DNA of 64,000 nucleotides from Monocercomonoides exilis (taxonomy: Eukaryota; Preaxostyla; Oxymonadida; Polymastigidae): positions 1,235,501 to 1,299,500 of the forward strand of contig LSRY02000001.1 in assembly GCA_001643675.2 (NCBI GenBank). The letters are read 5' to 3'. Shown here one piece after another: positions 43,801 through 52,800 of the stretch. The notes under the pieces were generated by a model that saw only the letters and a program-made list of their open reading frames with translations, did not search any database and was not told the origin of the DNA. The position numbers were made by a program, and so were the translations under genes. How positions within the stretch are numbered: the stretch's first letter is position 1; each line of letters begins with the position of its first letter.

Positions 43801-45516
43801 GATAGACCTGCAGCCAGATGCCTCGCTTCTTCCGCACCATAAATCATCAGTTCCCGTATTCCCCACCACTATCCGTGTAATGCAACCATATGGTAACCAC
43901 TCATCAACAAAGCTGCTTGCGGATTCATCAACAAGGTGATATACTCTTTTGGATTCTGAGGTGAGTGAAAATGAACTGACAAATGGAGAAAAATTGATTC
44001 TGTTGTTAAGATCTTCAATGAATACATCCATCCCGAACTCTGTTGCATTGTTCCCTCTAAAGAAGAAGAAATACAAAAACTGACTTGGAGTGACTGAAGA
44101 GATTCGAAGCAAAAGACCTCCTCTGCTCGCACTCGTGAAACAGTTTTGTATCATTATTTCGCTAAATCTCATAGAGTTATTATTCATATATCCAATAAAA
44201 AAGCCACCTCCACTTGGTGATGCGTCTGACTTGCAAGAAGAAATAGATATATTCCATGTACATGCTTTGCTTTGATCAAAGTTACATTGATCAGAATTAG
44301 TAACTTCGTAATTATCATATGAAAGTCCACCGCCATATTTTGTTTCACAGTCATGAATGTAATTGGACGAAACTATTCTGCTTATTAAATGACTATATGT
44401 TTGAATTGCCCCACCATAAAAACCAGATGAACATTTCGTAAAACTGCTGTTACAAATTGAAACAGAATTGATGTTCACTAAATATAAAGCTCCACCGGAT
44501 CCAATGGATGAGCAGCTATCAAAAGTGCATGATTTAATTTTTATGTCTGAATTTTGATTGAAGCAATTGATTGCACCACCTGAAGATCCTGTTGTGGAGT
44601 GCCATTCACAATTTGCAAAAGAAACTGATCCCAATGTCTCGTTGTTGTCAAAATGCTTCATTGTCGTATTGTTTGCATATTCTTGATTATTACTCAAAAA
44701 ATGTGCGGATCGGCTGAATGAAGTGTTAAAGGAATGGTGAAGCGAAGGTGGATCGTTGATGGATTTGACAATCCAACCGTAAAATACATTGTCAACCATA
44801 TCGAAGAGGCAGCTCGAAATCCTGGTGGTGCATTTGTATAGAGTTCCAGTTGTACTGTTTTTAAGAAACTGACCCCATGAAACATTCCTGAACTCTACGC
44901 ATGTGAGCTGAAGGCTGCTCACAGTTGTTTGTGGGAAAAACGGAATGCAAGATAGAACAAGCGATGAAAACGACGAACTTGCAACCTCTGCTATTCCAGA
45001 ACCTTGCGGAAACGGAGGAGACGCAAAGAAGGGAGGTAGTGGACTTGATGTGCGAGCTGAAGGAGCAAAAGTGATATTCGAAAATTGTGAAACTCCAGAC
45101 AAACACATGAACAGAGCCTTTGACTCTTTCTCCCAATTTGTGATTATGCACGAAAATATTTGTATTGAAGGATTCTCAGAAATTGCCAGCATGATGATGA
45201 GTTGATTTGCGTGAAAAGTTAGACATGAAGCAGTAAATGAAGAGTTGATTACCAAAAGAGTGGACGACACAACAGGTCCATTTGTAATTTGATGCGGGTG
45301 CTGTTCTTGTTGCGTTGAGATGTTGTGACTGCTGTGTCCATTGACCGAGTCCGAATGAAGGCCAGGGATTTTTGTATTTTCTGAGCATTGTGCTGGATAC
45401 TGGAACAAATCTGATCTTTGAGTGAAGAATGGACTGGTATAAGTATTATCCACACAAGCGAAGAAGGACAGCAGAACAAAGAAGCAAAGTGAGTTTAAAT
45501 GTCTGCTTTTGGACAT
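37801..45516 (-). CDS. Giant beta-helix receptor with cytoplasmic pseudokinase domain, about 2571 aa
   Basis: The frame is open to 45615, but the ATG at 45516 gives a proper signal peptide ('MSKSRHLNSLCFFVLLSFF') and is preferred. The ectodomain has beta-helix turns ('SSGGAINC', 'SGGALYL', 'YGGAIQT', 'YGGGLSY') and four 'CG....PC'-type spacers ('WCGRSEASGCRSI', 'GCGAAEYPCSSF', 'RCGSLEWPCETL', 'QCGRQKTPCLTV'). A transmembrane helix ('MIIAVIFVVLFLIVLIIAV') precedes a tail of about 405 aa: a charged, Ser-rich linker, then a tyrosine-kinase-like fold with 'RWKAPELL', 'SVAFSIGMMLWECLT', 'IPFGEYE' and 'PADRPSL'. HRD, DFG and a glycine loop are not visible, so it is probably catalytically dead. It may be a surface receptor signalling through a partner kinase. 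It has no introns. Confidence 0.88.
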   Translation of the reverse strand: MSKSRHLNSLCFFVLLSFFACVDNTYTSPFFTQRSDLFQYPAQCSENTKIPGLHSDSVNGHSSHNISTQQEQHPHQITNGPVVSSTLLVINSSFTASCLTFHANQLIIMLAISENPSIQIFSCIITNWEKESKALFMCLSGVSQFSNITFAPSARTSSPLPPFFASPPFPQGSGIAEVASSSFSSLVLSCIPFFPQTTVSSLQLTCVEFRNVSWGQFLKNSTTGTLYKCTTRISSCLFDMVDNVFYGWIVKSINDPPSLHHSFNTSFSRSAHFLSNNQEYANNTTMKHFDNNETLGSVSFANCEWHSTTGSSGGAINCFNQNSDIKIKSCTFDSCSSIGSGGALYLVNINSVSICNSSFTKCSSGFYGGAIQTYSHLISRIVSSNYIHDCETKYGGGLSYDNYEVTNSDQCNFDQSKACTWNISISSCKSDASPSGGGFFIGYMNNNSMRFSEIMIQNCFTSASRGGLLLRISSVTPSQFLYFFFFRGNNATEFGMDVFIEDLNNRINFSPFVSSFSLTSESKRVYHLVDESASSFVDEWLPYGCITRIVVGNTGTDDLWCGRSEASGCRSIKFAITHETTNSNCTLMLADGMHTEFDAEGVNIGSKLVAIVGSTQPGCECVMSPTQIGNSCWLFSVSSGSLGVSSVNVVHGSNSGSGLFRVSEDAGVISLFKVTISSNGSQIFGCSVLHASSGMMKLEHCTVESIRLNNKPLFTLNSPHALAAEDVRFRGISRQKGDGTVIELSVEEDDSLILNNISFSQCCCEEGSGGCLSVCVKHKGTLKIGNFSIVEFSLCRAQREASGMGGRGGCAYVHLESKDVYFELLLVQFSGNNAVEGRDLFVKCIQLNSTITPTSISASLFEENEIQLGDMMGTDIESFSTPVDLHLFVVHMKLRRVCVSNTGYDVIGCGAAEYPCSSFWRGFRNTVEQSADTELIELSILDSATVEDHYDTTALSVDSSDPDTQITLSISPYLHSVISGTGSNSVPESDVEHVMRNVGKFVLKNVEILLPEELKSNVRWILRSVTGTLECHTCTFSSARNVERSFKLIFSSGGTVKLIKCIVAGMEFGSEPLVLQCICNIANCTFQSIATGIVADGGACNARLTGTELIEIRNTTSRRCECSARNGKGGFLQLECNESEASLPFHFENITFDENNASVGTNIYLCAQNLNSSVNDETFSFNYAQFSNNPNMFVGEDSVFKGIDLLLFLVKYVSGDVHVSKKGADLKRCGSLEWPCETLWEGLRHLDRNEVALNLLVESDVEIKCTLDVSGVSIIGSNGRSSTITEEEEEEDEIITSSIIFSNPSMDEDNTLLRNKNKMEMKGINMLVACNFENREKAVVVNEGDCLRIEKCSFGAVGNSTEAVECMFLSMKKGSAVILSIRIWPLHLGRGLFEIQRGSKCSVSGFELSSVVVVSGSVFQMLLENGGGRNANEDGDISALSIVNSTIESLTSLDEKAGFVWCEEGCSGTAVDVNETKMTECKTRGSDRGGSVMVDMGKGGFISVNRSEVGNCECSSESGMGGGVYVRSLEKGELKCVFEKCTFSGNKALVGRDIFVECFDIDEQINESQFRLDFRDSEYYRVNAIFGMDGKHYKTPIDLIELIVVYQNDVILVSAAEGKGGKDERQCGRQKTPCLTVNYGVTHLTNDVVSQLVVDKESIVASVLKLEDIMIVSRSAEQCKVAIDVEGKGAGESCITHKNYVTYVRVDFVIKCGFSESFVCIFKVEGGETMFQDCLFEEGAVYSLIYLECPLIDIHGGSLVMDQSAVVGLCTRCCLFLIHPSLSTNVSIRDWKMHNATSVAQPLLFVEQEAQLAGIATEFSTSVRLEHCSLSDMRHKSTGTSFVSSGDSSSCIHLSNCSYSGMEVEQNEGCMISAADCAEIALDACFIRKCGEENKKEGKINTEEENEICQWNGSLVALTRCQAELIDTTITNSTKGALSISGGNVDITMGMFVNNTPSLPQYPSARRNVVCTGTAVVDVVSLKGGDGWKDNSSLWILNEGCTLKGLASDRPSALFVPELREVQMEVEGTQAKLRFVGELLLPCNLSCQLVRSLRSEQHIERHEFGEDGFVDEHEAWCAILSSEIEPEAEAEEESEEVRVCLLFGNTDSPSSTQSFILKNRSETKAKGDERIVEGGKEGKTSWAMIIAVIFVVLFLIVLIIAVAFIVRWRKQKRRTEELEIIVNDTVKKDPKAFEMVTMEMSPEEQWRRAEREAEKKNEERIKKRVYEKSLGHSESSEHLLSESGSTEYILGKDSDKIPEWALEKEEEEEVRKRSPSPSISSTSTTDSDSTFVRGEDLCPTTSSMSNLVDAMACSSPHEKLIVDLRDSLFMLLHGKNKTKEMAIGTLQEREQTAAQILFWVANGALHSFDEMENPLQSLANLSPHIVLFSEHMVICIVMHSDFLSSDDSDSSSISSSTIVTSVDDDDDSLPSSAFEDDDDIRKECLRWKAPELLMNKKMWATKESVAFSIGMMLWECLTLKIPFGEYEAEVAGQKILNGERPNLHWIANSCFVELVKSCLTQLPADRPSLINTKKEFFQTFPPGVMIVTASDAIDFVEDTNGHYNDSRDATN

Positions 45517-46717
45517 CACAACTTTGTGATTGATCAGAACCAAATTTTCAATTGAATGATTAAAAATTTGGGACAGAATTCTTGCATTTATGAAAAATTC
45601 AATGATTTGTTCCAAATATTTTCTGCAATCGTATGGTTATTATTCTAACATTATCGTGCAATCAAAAATATAAAAATGTGAAAAATCGAAAAAAATCTTT
45701 GAAAGAACTGTGTGGAACAAAATTCATAAAACAAAAAATTTTATATAATAAAATTTGCATTCTAAATAATTTTTTTTTTTTTTTTTCAAACAAAATAACA
45801 ATTTTTCATTCGAATTAATAATTGTTTAAAACCAAACATAATTTTATTCACTTTCTCACAAAATTTAGTGTGAATCATATTTTCACTTTTCAAAAAAAAA
45901 ATAATATGTGTTGTTAAATTTTTTCGTGTGAAAGAATTTTTGGAATTTTTTATTTTCTCCTGAATTTTTAAATTTTTTTAATTATTTTTATTCCTATGAA
46001 AACATAAGATATTTTCGTTTCGAATGCAAAAATTATTTATTTGAATACAAAAATTCTTATTTTGAATTATTTTTGGTGTAACTTTGAAATTAACAATTTT
46101 AAAATTTTTATTCCACCTTTTCACAAATTTTTGGAGATAAAACTATTATTATTTTCTATTCGTTCAAATCCAATTCTTTCATTTTTTGTGATATTGTAAA
46201 ACGAAAATAATAAAAATGAGGAAAGTTAGTTAATACAGCCTTTTCCTGACATAATCACATCTTGTTTTGTTCAAATTTTTGTGAACATATCCGATTGTGA
46301 TTATAAGCGATGTCACTTCACACAGAATAGATAAAAAATAACTAATTAATATATCAATTTTTATTCAATATTCCCATTTTTGAAAATTCTTTTTTAATAT
46401 GGGAGATTATTTTTGAAATCATATCTTTTTTTGGCATGTCGATTTTTCATAGTTTAAAAATTTTTTTGAAGAGATTTTGTGATCAAATGCTGAAAATATC
46501 ACAACTGTTTTGAAAACAAATATTTTTTCCTTATCAAAGATAAAATTGTCTTCAATAAGCTTCTTCACTTTTCACTGTTTCTTGGTTAACATTAAAGATT
46601 TATTTTTGAACCGAAAATTTTGAATGAAAAAATTTGATTTGAAAAATAATCACCCATACACATTTTTTTCACTCGCTTTAACAATTTTTGTCATTAACAC
46701 ACATTCCTCAGATTCAA
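45517..46717. other. A/T-rich intergenic region
   Basis: This is the promoter side of the pseudokinase receptor gene. Only A/T-rich low-complexity sequence is seen; no gene or known element was identified. Confidence 0.5.
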
Positions 46718-49292
46718 CCCTTGGTAGAAAAAGCATGAGTTTGTGGAAAAGCCGATAGTTTGTGTTTTTCAAAACCTTTTTGAAAAAGAAAATACCCTTT
46801 TGTTCGACTTGAAAATGGAAATTTAAATTCATGAATACTTTGCTTCAGTAATATTTGAGATTTTGTTTCGATATTTTTTGATACAGATGTTTGCCTTGAG
46901 TTGTGAGTTCGTCAGAAAAGAATTAAAAAATTTCGAAAAAGAATAACAATAATATTAAATAAAAAGCTGATATTTATTTGTCTTAATTTTTTTGAATAGT
47001 TCCTTTTGTTTAATTTTCAAATAAATTAAAAATTTCAAATTTCAATCAATTTTCTGTTCTCTCTCATGAAACTTTACAAAAATAGTAAAAATACCAATGT
47101 GAAGATTTTGTTTTCATGACAGAGAAATTTGGTAAGTGGAAACAGAAATTTGATCAAAATATGAAATTTTTCGTTGATGTGAAAAACGAACAAAAGGAAC
47201 TTTTCAAAAAAATTTTGACATTTGGAAAATGAATTTTTTCGAAAAAAAAATTTTTTTTTCAGCTTTCTATTTTTTTCGGACTTTGCAACACGATTAATTC
47301 AATTTTTGATCAAAAACATTATGATTGAATCATTACAAAAATTATCTTTGAATTCTCTTCATTGACAATTAGTAACTTCCGAATATCGTTTATTTTCGTC
47401 ACCTTCACAGAAAGAAAAATAAATTAAGAAGAAATATCCTATATCGTGGAAGGTCTCCGTGGTGTGGCATGCAATTTCCAATGGAGCATGGGCAAGAGAG
47501 ATAGTTGCAATCAAAGCAAAGCATCAAGTCTGAAAAGCTGGACACCCAACGATAATTACCAAAAATCAATTTGAAAAGGTGGAGAATCAAACAATAGCTT
47601 TATTATCTGAAGAAAAAATTTTTCGATTCATAAAATATACAATTGATGGTTCACAAACTTATTAATTTGATTTTTTAATTATTTTGATTATTTTGATTCA
47701 AGAAGTTATCGATTCAGAAGCAGAGAAAGAAGAAGAAAAAAGAAAGTCAATTCAAAATATTCGTAAGATCAAATAAAAAATAAGCTCCATTTTGAAAGCT
47801 TTTATATCAAGGTCAATGGAAATAGCTAAGATTTGTGCACAATCTCCGGAAACAATACGTGCGTGGTTTGAAATATTGTCAACGATGATCACAGCCAATG
47901 ATACAGATACAACAAATATCTGCAATTTCGATTAATCTTCCATCCGAGTTGGTGATGGAACGACTAAACTTGTCATATGATTTAAGAATCAATCACCTCC
48001 TGCTATTTCATCTTTTCCGAAAACTGAAAATGCAACAATTTGTGTTTTCATTAGTGCAGATGGGTCACATCAACCATTCTTTTTAATATATCCACAAAAA
48101 AAGAAACCTTCTGGATTTTCATTTCTTTCTTCGTTCAACCAGAATTATTAAGGATCCACATCTGGATGGATTTCAACTGAAATATTTCAACAATTAATGA
48201 TAAAGGAGTGGATTTTTTTGATTGCAGAAAAACAAAAATTATCCACATCAAAGAAAGCTCTCATTGTTTTTGACGACCATCGAACGTACCATTATTCAAA
48301 AGTCTAAAAGTTTGCAGAATAGAACAATGTGATAATCGAATGCTTCACCCCAAATATGGCACACCTCCTCCAGCCCTGTGACAATTGTGTCTTTGCCAGA
48401 TTGAAACAAATGCTTCAAAACTCTTTCGTGAGACCAGTTAATTTCACAACTTCTTCATTCAGGAAAGCTTTGGCAGGACTTCATGCCAGAAGCTTTGTCA
48501 GCAGCAACATCTCCCTTTATTGTGAAAACAGTATTTCTGAAAACATAAGATTATCCAGTGGCAGCTTCACCTGTGTTGCATAGAGTGACAGGTACTCCAT
48601 AATCTTCAGAAGAAACAACATCATCAGATTTGTCCTCTCAAAACATGAAGCAAAGCTTATTCAGATATTTTTCTCCAAAAGAAAATCGGCAAATGAAGGA
48701 GAAATGTGATGAAAAGCATGACACTGATATGAGGATTCCAGAAGAAATAAAAGAAAACTGTTTTGTTTACAAAGAAGTTGAAAAAGAAGACAGAAAGCGA
48801 TATAAGAACAACTTTGTGTGAAGAAAAAGATAATTAGACAAGGAAGAAAAAAGATTGATGATGATTTTAATGTTCGGAAATGAAATAAGTTGTGTGTTCA
48901 ATAACGAAGAAACTGAAACAAAGGATCCCAGAGCCAAGCGAAGTAACTCAAAAGGAGAATTATAGATGATGATTCAAATGCAGAGGACGCCAAAAAAAAA
49001 AAAAAAAAAAAAAAAAAAAACAGATAAATAAAAACTGAATTTTCATTTTTTTTATCAGACCTATAAGTTCAAATTATTTTTTTATTTGTTCTTTTATCAA
49101 TCAAAACGTTTCATTCATTTTTTATCAATTGCTTTCAATAAATAATATGTTATATCTGTTCGTTTTCTCTTTTAAAAAACTCAAAAATTTGAAGAACGAA
49201 ATCTATATGGAATTTTAAAGATTATTGCGCCAGAAAAAAGAAAGAAATTTACGTTACAGAGTGTTCTTAACTGCCGGGTTTTCCACCAAGAG
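46718..49292 (+). mobile_element. Degraded DDE transposon sharing ends with the palindromic element (2575 bp)
   Basis: The left end CCCTTGGTAGAAAAAGC at 46718 and the right end GCCGGGTTTTCCACCAAGAG at 49292 match the ends of the element at 23949-25834 with a few changes. A TA follows the right end (49293-49294); the left flank is AA, probably a mutated TA. The left end also shows the second GTGGAAAAGCC unit as in the palindromic element. Inside is a decayed transposase. A run of 29 A lies near the right end (48992-49020). Confidence 0.72.
47690..48821 (+). pseudogene. Broken DDE transposase (third Tigger-like copy)
   Basis: Pieces in several frames read as a pogo/Tigger transposase. There is a stretch around 48260-48290 giving 'ALIVFDDHRTYHYS' (second catalytic Asp region). 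Bases 48329-48583 give 'IECFTPNMAHLLQPCDNCV' (third Asp region, compare 'PLDCGVFA' in the intact copy). Bases 48630-48821 give a charged C-terminal tail. Many stops and frame changes mean it is dead. The family identity rests on these motifs and the flanking inverted repeats. Confidence 0.6.
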
Positions 49293-49644
49293 TATTAATA
49301 ATAATATTATTATTATTTGAATGTTTTCATATAAAAAAATTATTGTGAAGCTTCATTTCTATGCATTTGTTTCCCGTATCAATAAATTACTTCACTCGCA
49401 TTCACAAAATCTCTTAAGCAATTCAATTTTTGTTTGAAAAAATAAATAAATAAATAAAATTGAATCATTTTTGAAATAAAAAGTCCGATAAAGACAGTAA
49501 TGGTTAAATTAAAAAAACTTCAAAATATCCAAAATGGGTAAAAAAATTAAAAAGTCTAATGCTTTCCAATAAAAAAATAAAAAACTTAAATATAATATAC
49601 GAGGATATGAAAAACATCTAAAAATAAAAATAAAAATAAAAAAA

Positions 49645-49701
<57 letters not shown>

Positions 49702-49804
49702 AAATAATCTTATTCTAAAATTGAACGAAAATAATCAAAATCTTTAGTGAACAATAAAATTTCAAAAGCATCAAACCACAAAACACGCTTAAAACATAAT
49801 ATTT
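49293..49804. repeat. A/T-rich gap with a 54-base poly-A tract
   Basis: Intergenic sequence downstream of the LRR gene. An uninterrupted A-run spans 49647-49700, preceded by AAAAAT units. No gene was found. The run could be slippage-prone or an assembly weak point. Confidence 0.6.
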
Positions 49805-52800
49805 TCAGTGCTTGGATTTCGATCCTTTATCCGTCTTTGTTGATTTTCCATTTCTCCTCGAATTGGTCATAGCCAAAAACAGCTTTTGCTGGTTTTTCAA
49901 AACAAGCTTCTTCTTTTCCTCTTCCTCCTTTTTTCTCATTTTCTTTATCATCTTTGCCACTTTCTTTGCCAGTCTTGACTCCGAAAGAAGAGACCCTCCT
50001 TCGATGCAGTACTTCTTCATCCGCGGCGCCCGCGGAGCTGCCTTCGTGATCATCTTTCCCCGCAGCTGCTCTTCCAGGCTCTTGTCTTTCTTCCCGTCCC
50101 CTTGCTCTTCCTCAGACGATTCAGAGGATGAATCATCAGAAGAATCACTTTCGCTGTCGCTTTCACTCGAACTATCGCTTTCGTTATCCTTCTTTTTCTC
50201 CTCCTCCTCTCCTTCCTTTTTCGCTTCCATCTTTGGAGATTTCTTTTCTGCGGCTGTTTTTGATGATGAATTTTCTTTTCCTTTGCTCTTCTCTTTCTCT
50301 TTCTCTTTTGCCTTTTCATTTGCTTTGCCTTTGCCTTTGTCTTTGTCTTTGCTGTTAGCATTTTTGCTCGCTTTGCTGTTCGACTTCGATGCAGCCCCTT
50401 TCTTTTTGCTCTTCTTCGCATCAGAAGACGAAGAATCAGTGCTTCCAGATGATGAATCATTCGACTGCGAACCCGAATCTCTCGAAGAACGAGAAGACGA
50501 GCGAGAAGACGAGCGCGACGATGACTCAGAACTCGACCGGTTGCGTCTGCTTCGGCTGCGGCTGGGGCTGCGGCTGCTACTGTTGCTATTGCTACTACTG
50601 CTGCTTTCAGAATCGCCATCACAGAAATCGTAATCGTCTTCAACGCCTTCTTCGCCATGTCTTCTTGCTCGGGGTTGCCTGCCCTGCCGCGCGGGCATAA
50701 ACAGCCGCTGCACCAGCACATGTGCATTCTGCTCCTTTTCTGGATTGTCGATGTGCGAGACAAACTGCCTTTGGTGATCCTTGCTCGTCATGGGAAGCTG
50801 CCGCGCGGACATAATCTTCTCCATCCACTCAATGTCTGGCTCAGCCACTTGGTCAAGCTTGTCAAAAAGAGGAGTCCTGATCGAATAAGAATGCGAGTGA
50901 AGAAGAAGTTGTTGATGAAAATTGAATGTGTCATTCAATAAATCGCATTGCAAGCAAAGTGCATGGAGACAAATGAAAAAAAAAAAAGAACAAAAAATAC
51001 AATGAACCACTTTAAAATAGAATTCACAATAAGAAACAGATTTCAAACCCAACGATATTAATTTTGACTTTTCTCTCCTTTTTCGAAATGGAAGGAGGAG
51101 CCACAAATGGATTGTTTGACATGTCGATGTATCGAAGCTCAGCACATTTTGAAAGAGAAGAGGGAAGATATTGAATAAGATTGTCACTCAGGATAAGCCG
51201 CTTCAGCATGCTCCATCGGCCTAATCAGAATATTTGCATCAAAAAAATAAAATAAAAATAAAAATAAAGATAAAAATAAAATAAAAATAAAAAATAACAA
51301 AATAAAATAAAATAAAATAAAATAAAATAAAAGATAAAAGAAATTTCAAGAACGTATTTAAATAAATTTTATGAAGAAATAATCTAAAGAAAAATGACAC
51401 ATCCGTCTCAAAATAAGCACAAACCGATTGCATTCGGAATAGAAATCAGTCTGTTTCCTGACAGATTCAGTTCCTCGACACTCGAATTCGATCTTCCGAT
51501 AGTCGACGATGGATACAGCGAGATGCAGTTGTATCCCAAGTCCAGAAAGCGGAGCTGCTTCAACTCTTCGATGGCGCGAGGGAAGTCAGCGAACTTGTTC
51601 TTCCGGAGGATGAGCGTGGTGATGAAGCTGCACTTCGCTATGTCCTTCGGCAGCGACGTGAGCGAGTTGTCCGACAGATCCAAATAAGTCACGTTTTTCC
51701 AGAACGGCAGCTGCGCCGGCAGCTCCTTCAGCATGTTACCGATCAGCATCACCCGCTTCACATCCGCCCGCTCGTAGAACTTCTTCATCGGCACGTCTGT
51801 CAGGCGGTTGAACTCGAGGTCGAGCGAAACAAGCATCGGCAGATCCAAGTCGTCTGCAATTGACTCGATCTGGTTGCCAGCCAGCGACAGATGCAGAAGG
51901 TTGGGGAAGCACGTTGCTACTTCCTTGGGCAGATCTTTGATGCCGTTGGCAGTCAGAGAAAGCGACTGGAGCGTGGAGAGCTTCAGAAGTGGATCTGGAA
52001 TCTGTTTATATTTTTGGTTTGAGAAATAAAAGATGACAAATATAGAAAGACGAAGAAAATAAATATTCGTTTCATAAAAATTAAAATTAGAAACAAAAGC
52101 ATACACATGTTAATTAAAAATAATTTTCATAAACAAAAACACAACAACACATAAAACGACTCATTCAAACCCTTGACATTCTGTTGAACGACAAGTCCAG
52201 CTCTTCCAAAGGCGGGGGGTCGATGTGTGTGAAGACGCTGTGCTCTGTCAGGATGTTGTTGGAGAGGTCGAGTGAAATGAGAGAAGGAGGCAGCTCGTAG
52301 TTGAATGACGTGAAGAAGTTCGAGCCGAGCGACAGGTACTTCAGCGAGACAAGGTCGACGATTCCCTCAGTGAGCGAGGTGAGGGCGTTGTGGGAGAGGT
52401 TGAGGTAGACAAGGTGGTTGAACGCAACAGCCTTCGACGGGAAATCAGAGATGGCGTTGTACGACACATCCAGCTCAGAACACAGGATGCTCGGATTGAA
52501 CGACTTCAGGATAGAATTTGAGCCTTTGGCACCGGCTGATGAGGAATAGGAAGATGAAGAGGAGGAAGAAAGCAGTCCCGCTGTGGATGAAGAAGATCCC
52601 ATCGAGCGAAGCGACATCATCCCTTTCCGCTTCGACACCAGCTTCTTGTTCGACATCGTTTTGCTGATCAGTTTCATCTTCTTCTCTTTCTTCTGCTTGC
52701 TTGCCAGTAGATCCTTCTGCCCCCCTTTTTTCATCGTCTGAAGAGTCGTTGCCGACAAATCAGCGATCTCTGCCCTGTTCTTCTTCCTCTTCAAAGTCGA

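Noticed and set aside
45517-45615. Upstream start of the pseudokinase receptor frame
   Set aside because: Starting there would bury the signal peptide behind 33 extra residues; the ATG at 45516 is better.
49812-50633. Plus-strand frame of 273 codons, Ser/Phe/Leu/Asp-rich
   Set aside because: It is the mirror of the repetitive Ser/Lys/Glu tail of the LRR gene; no start context or motif.
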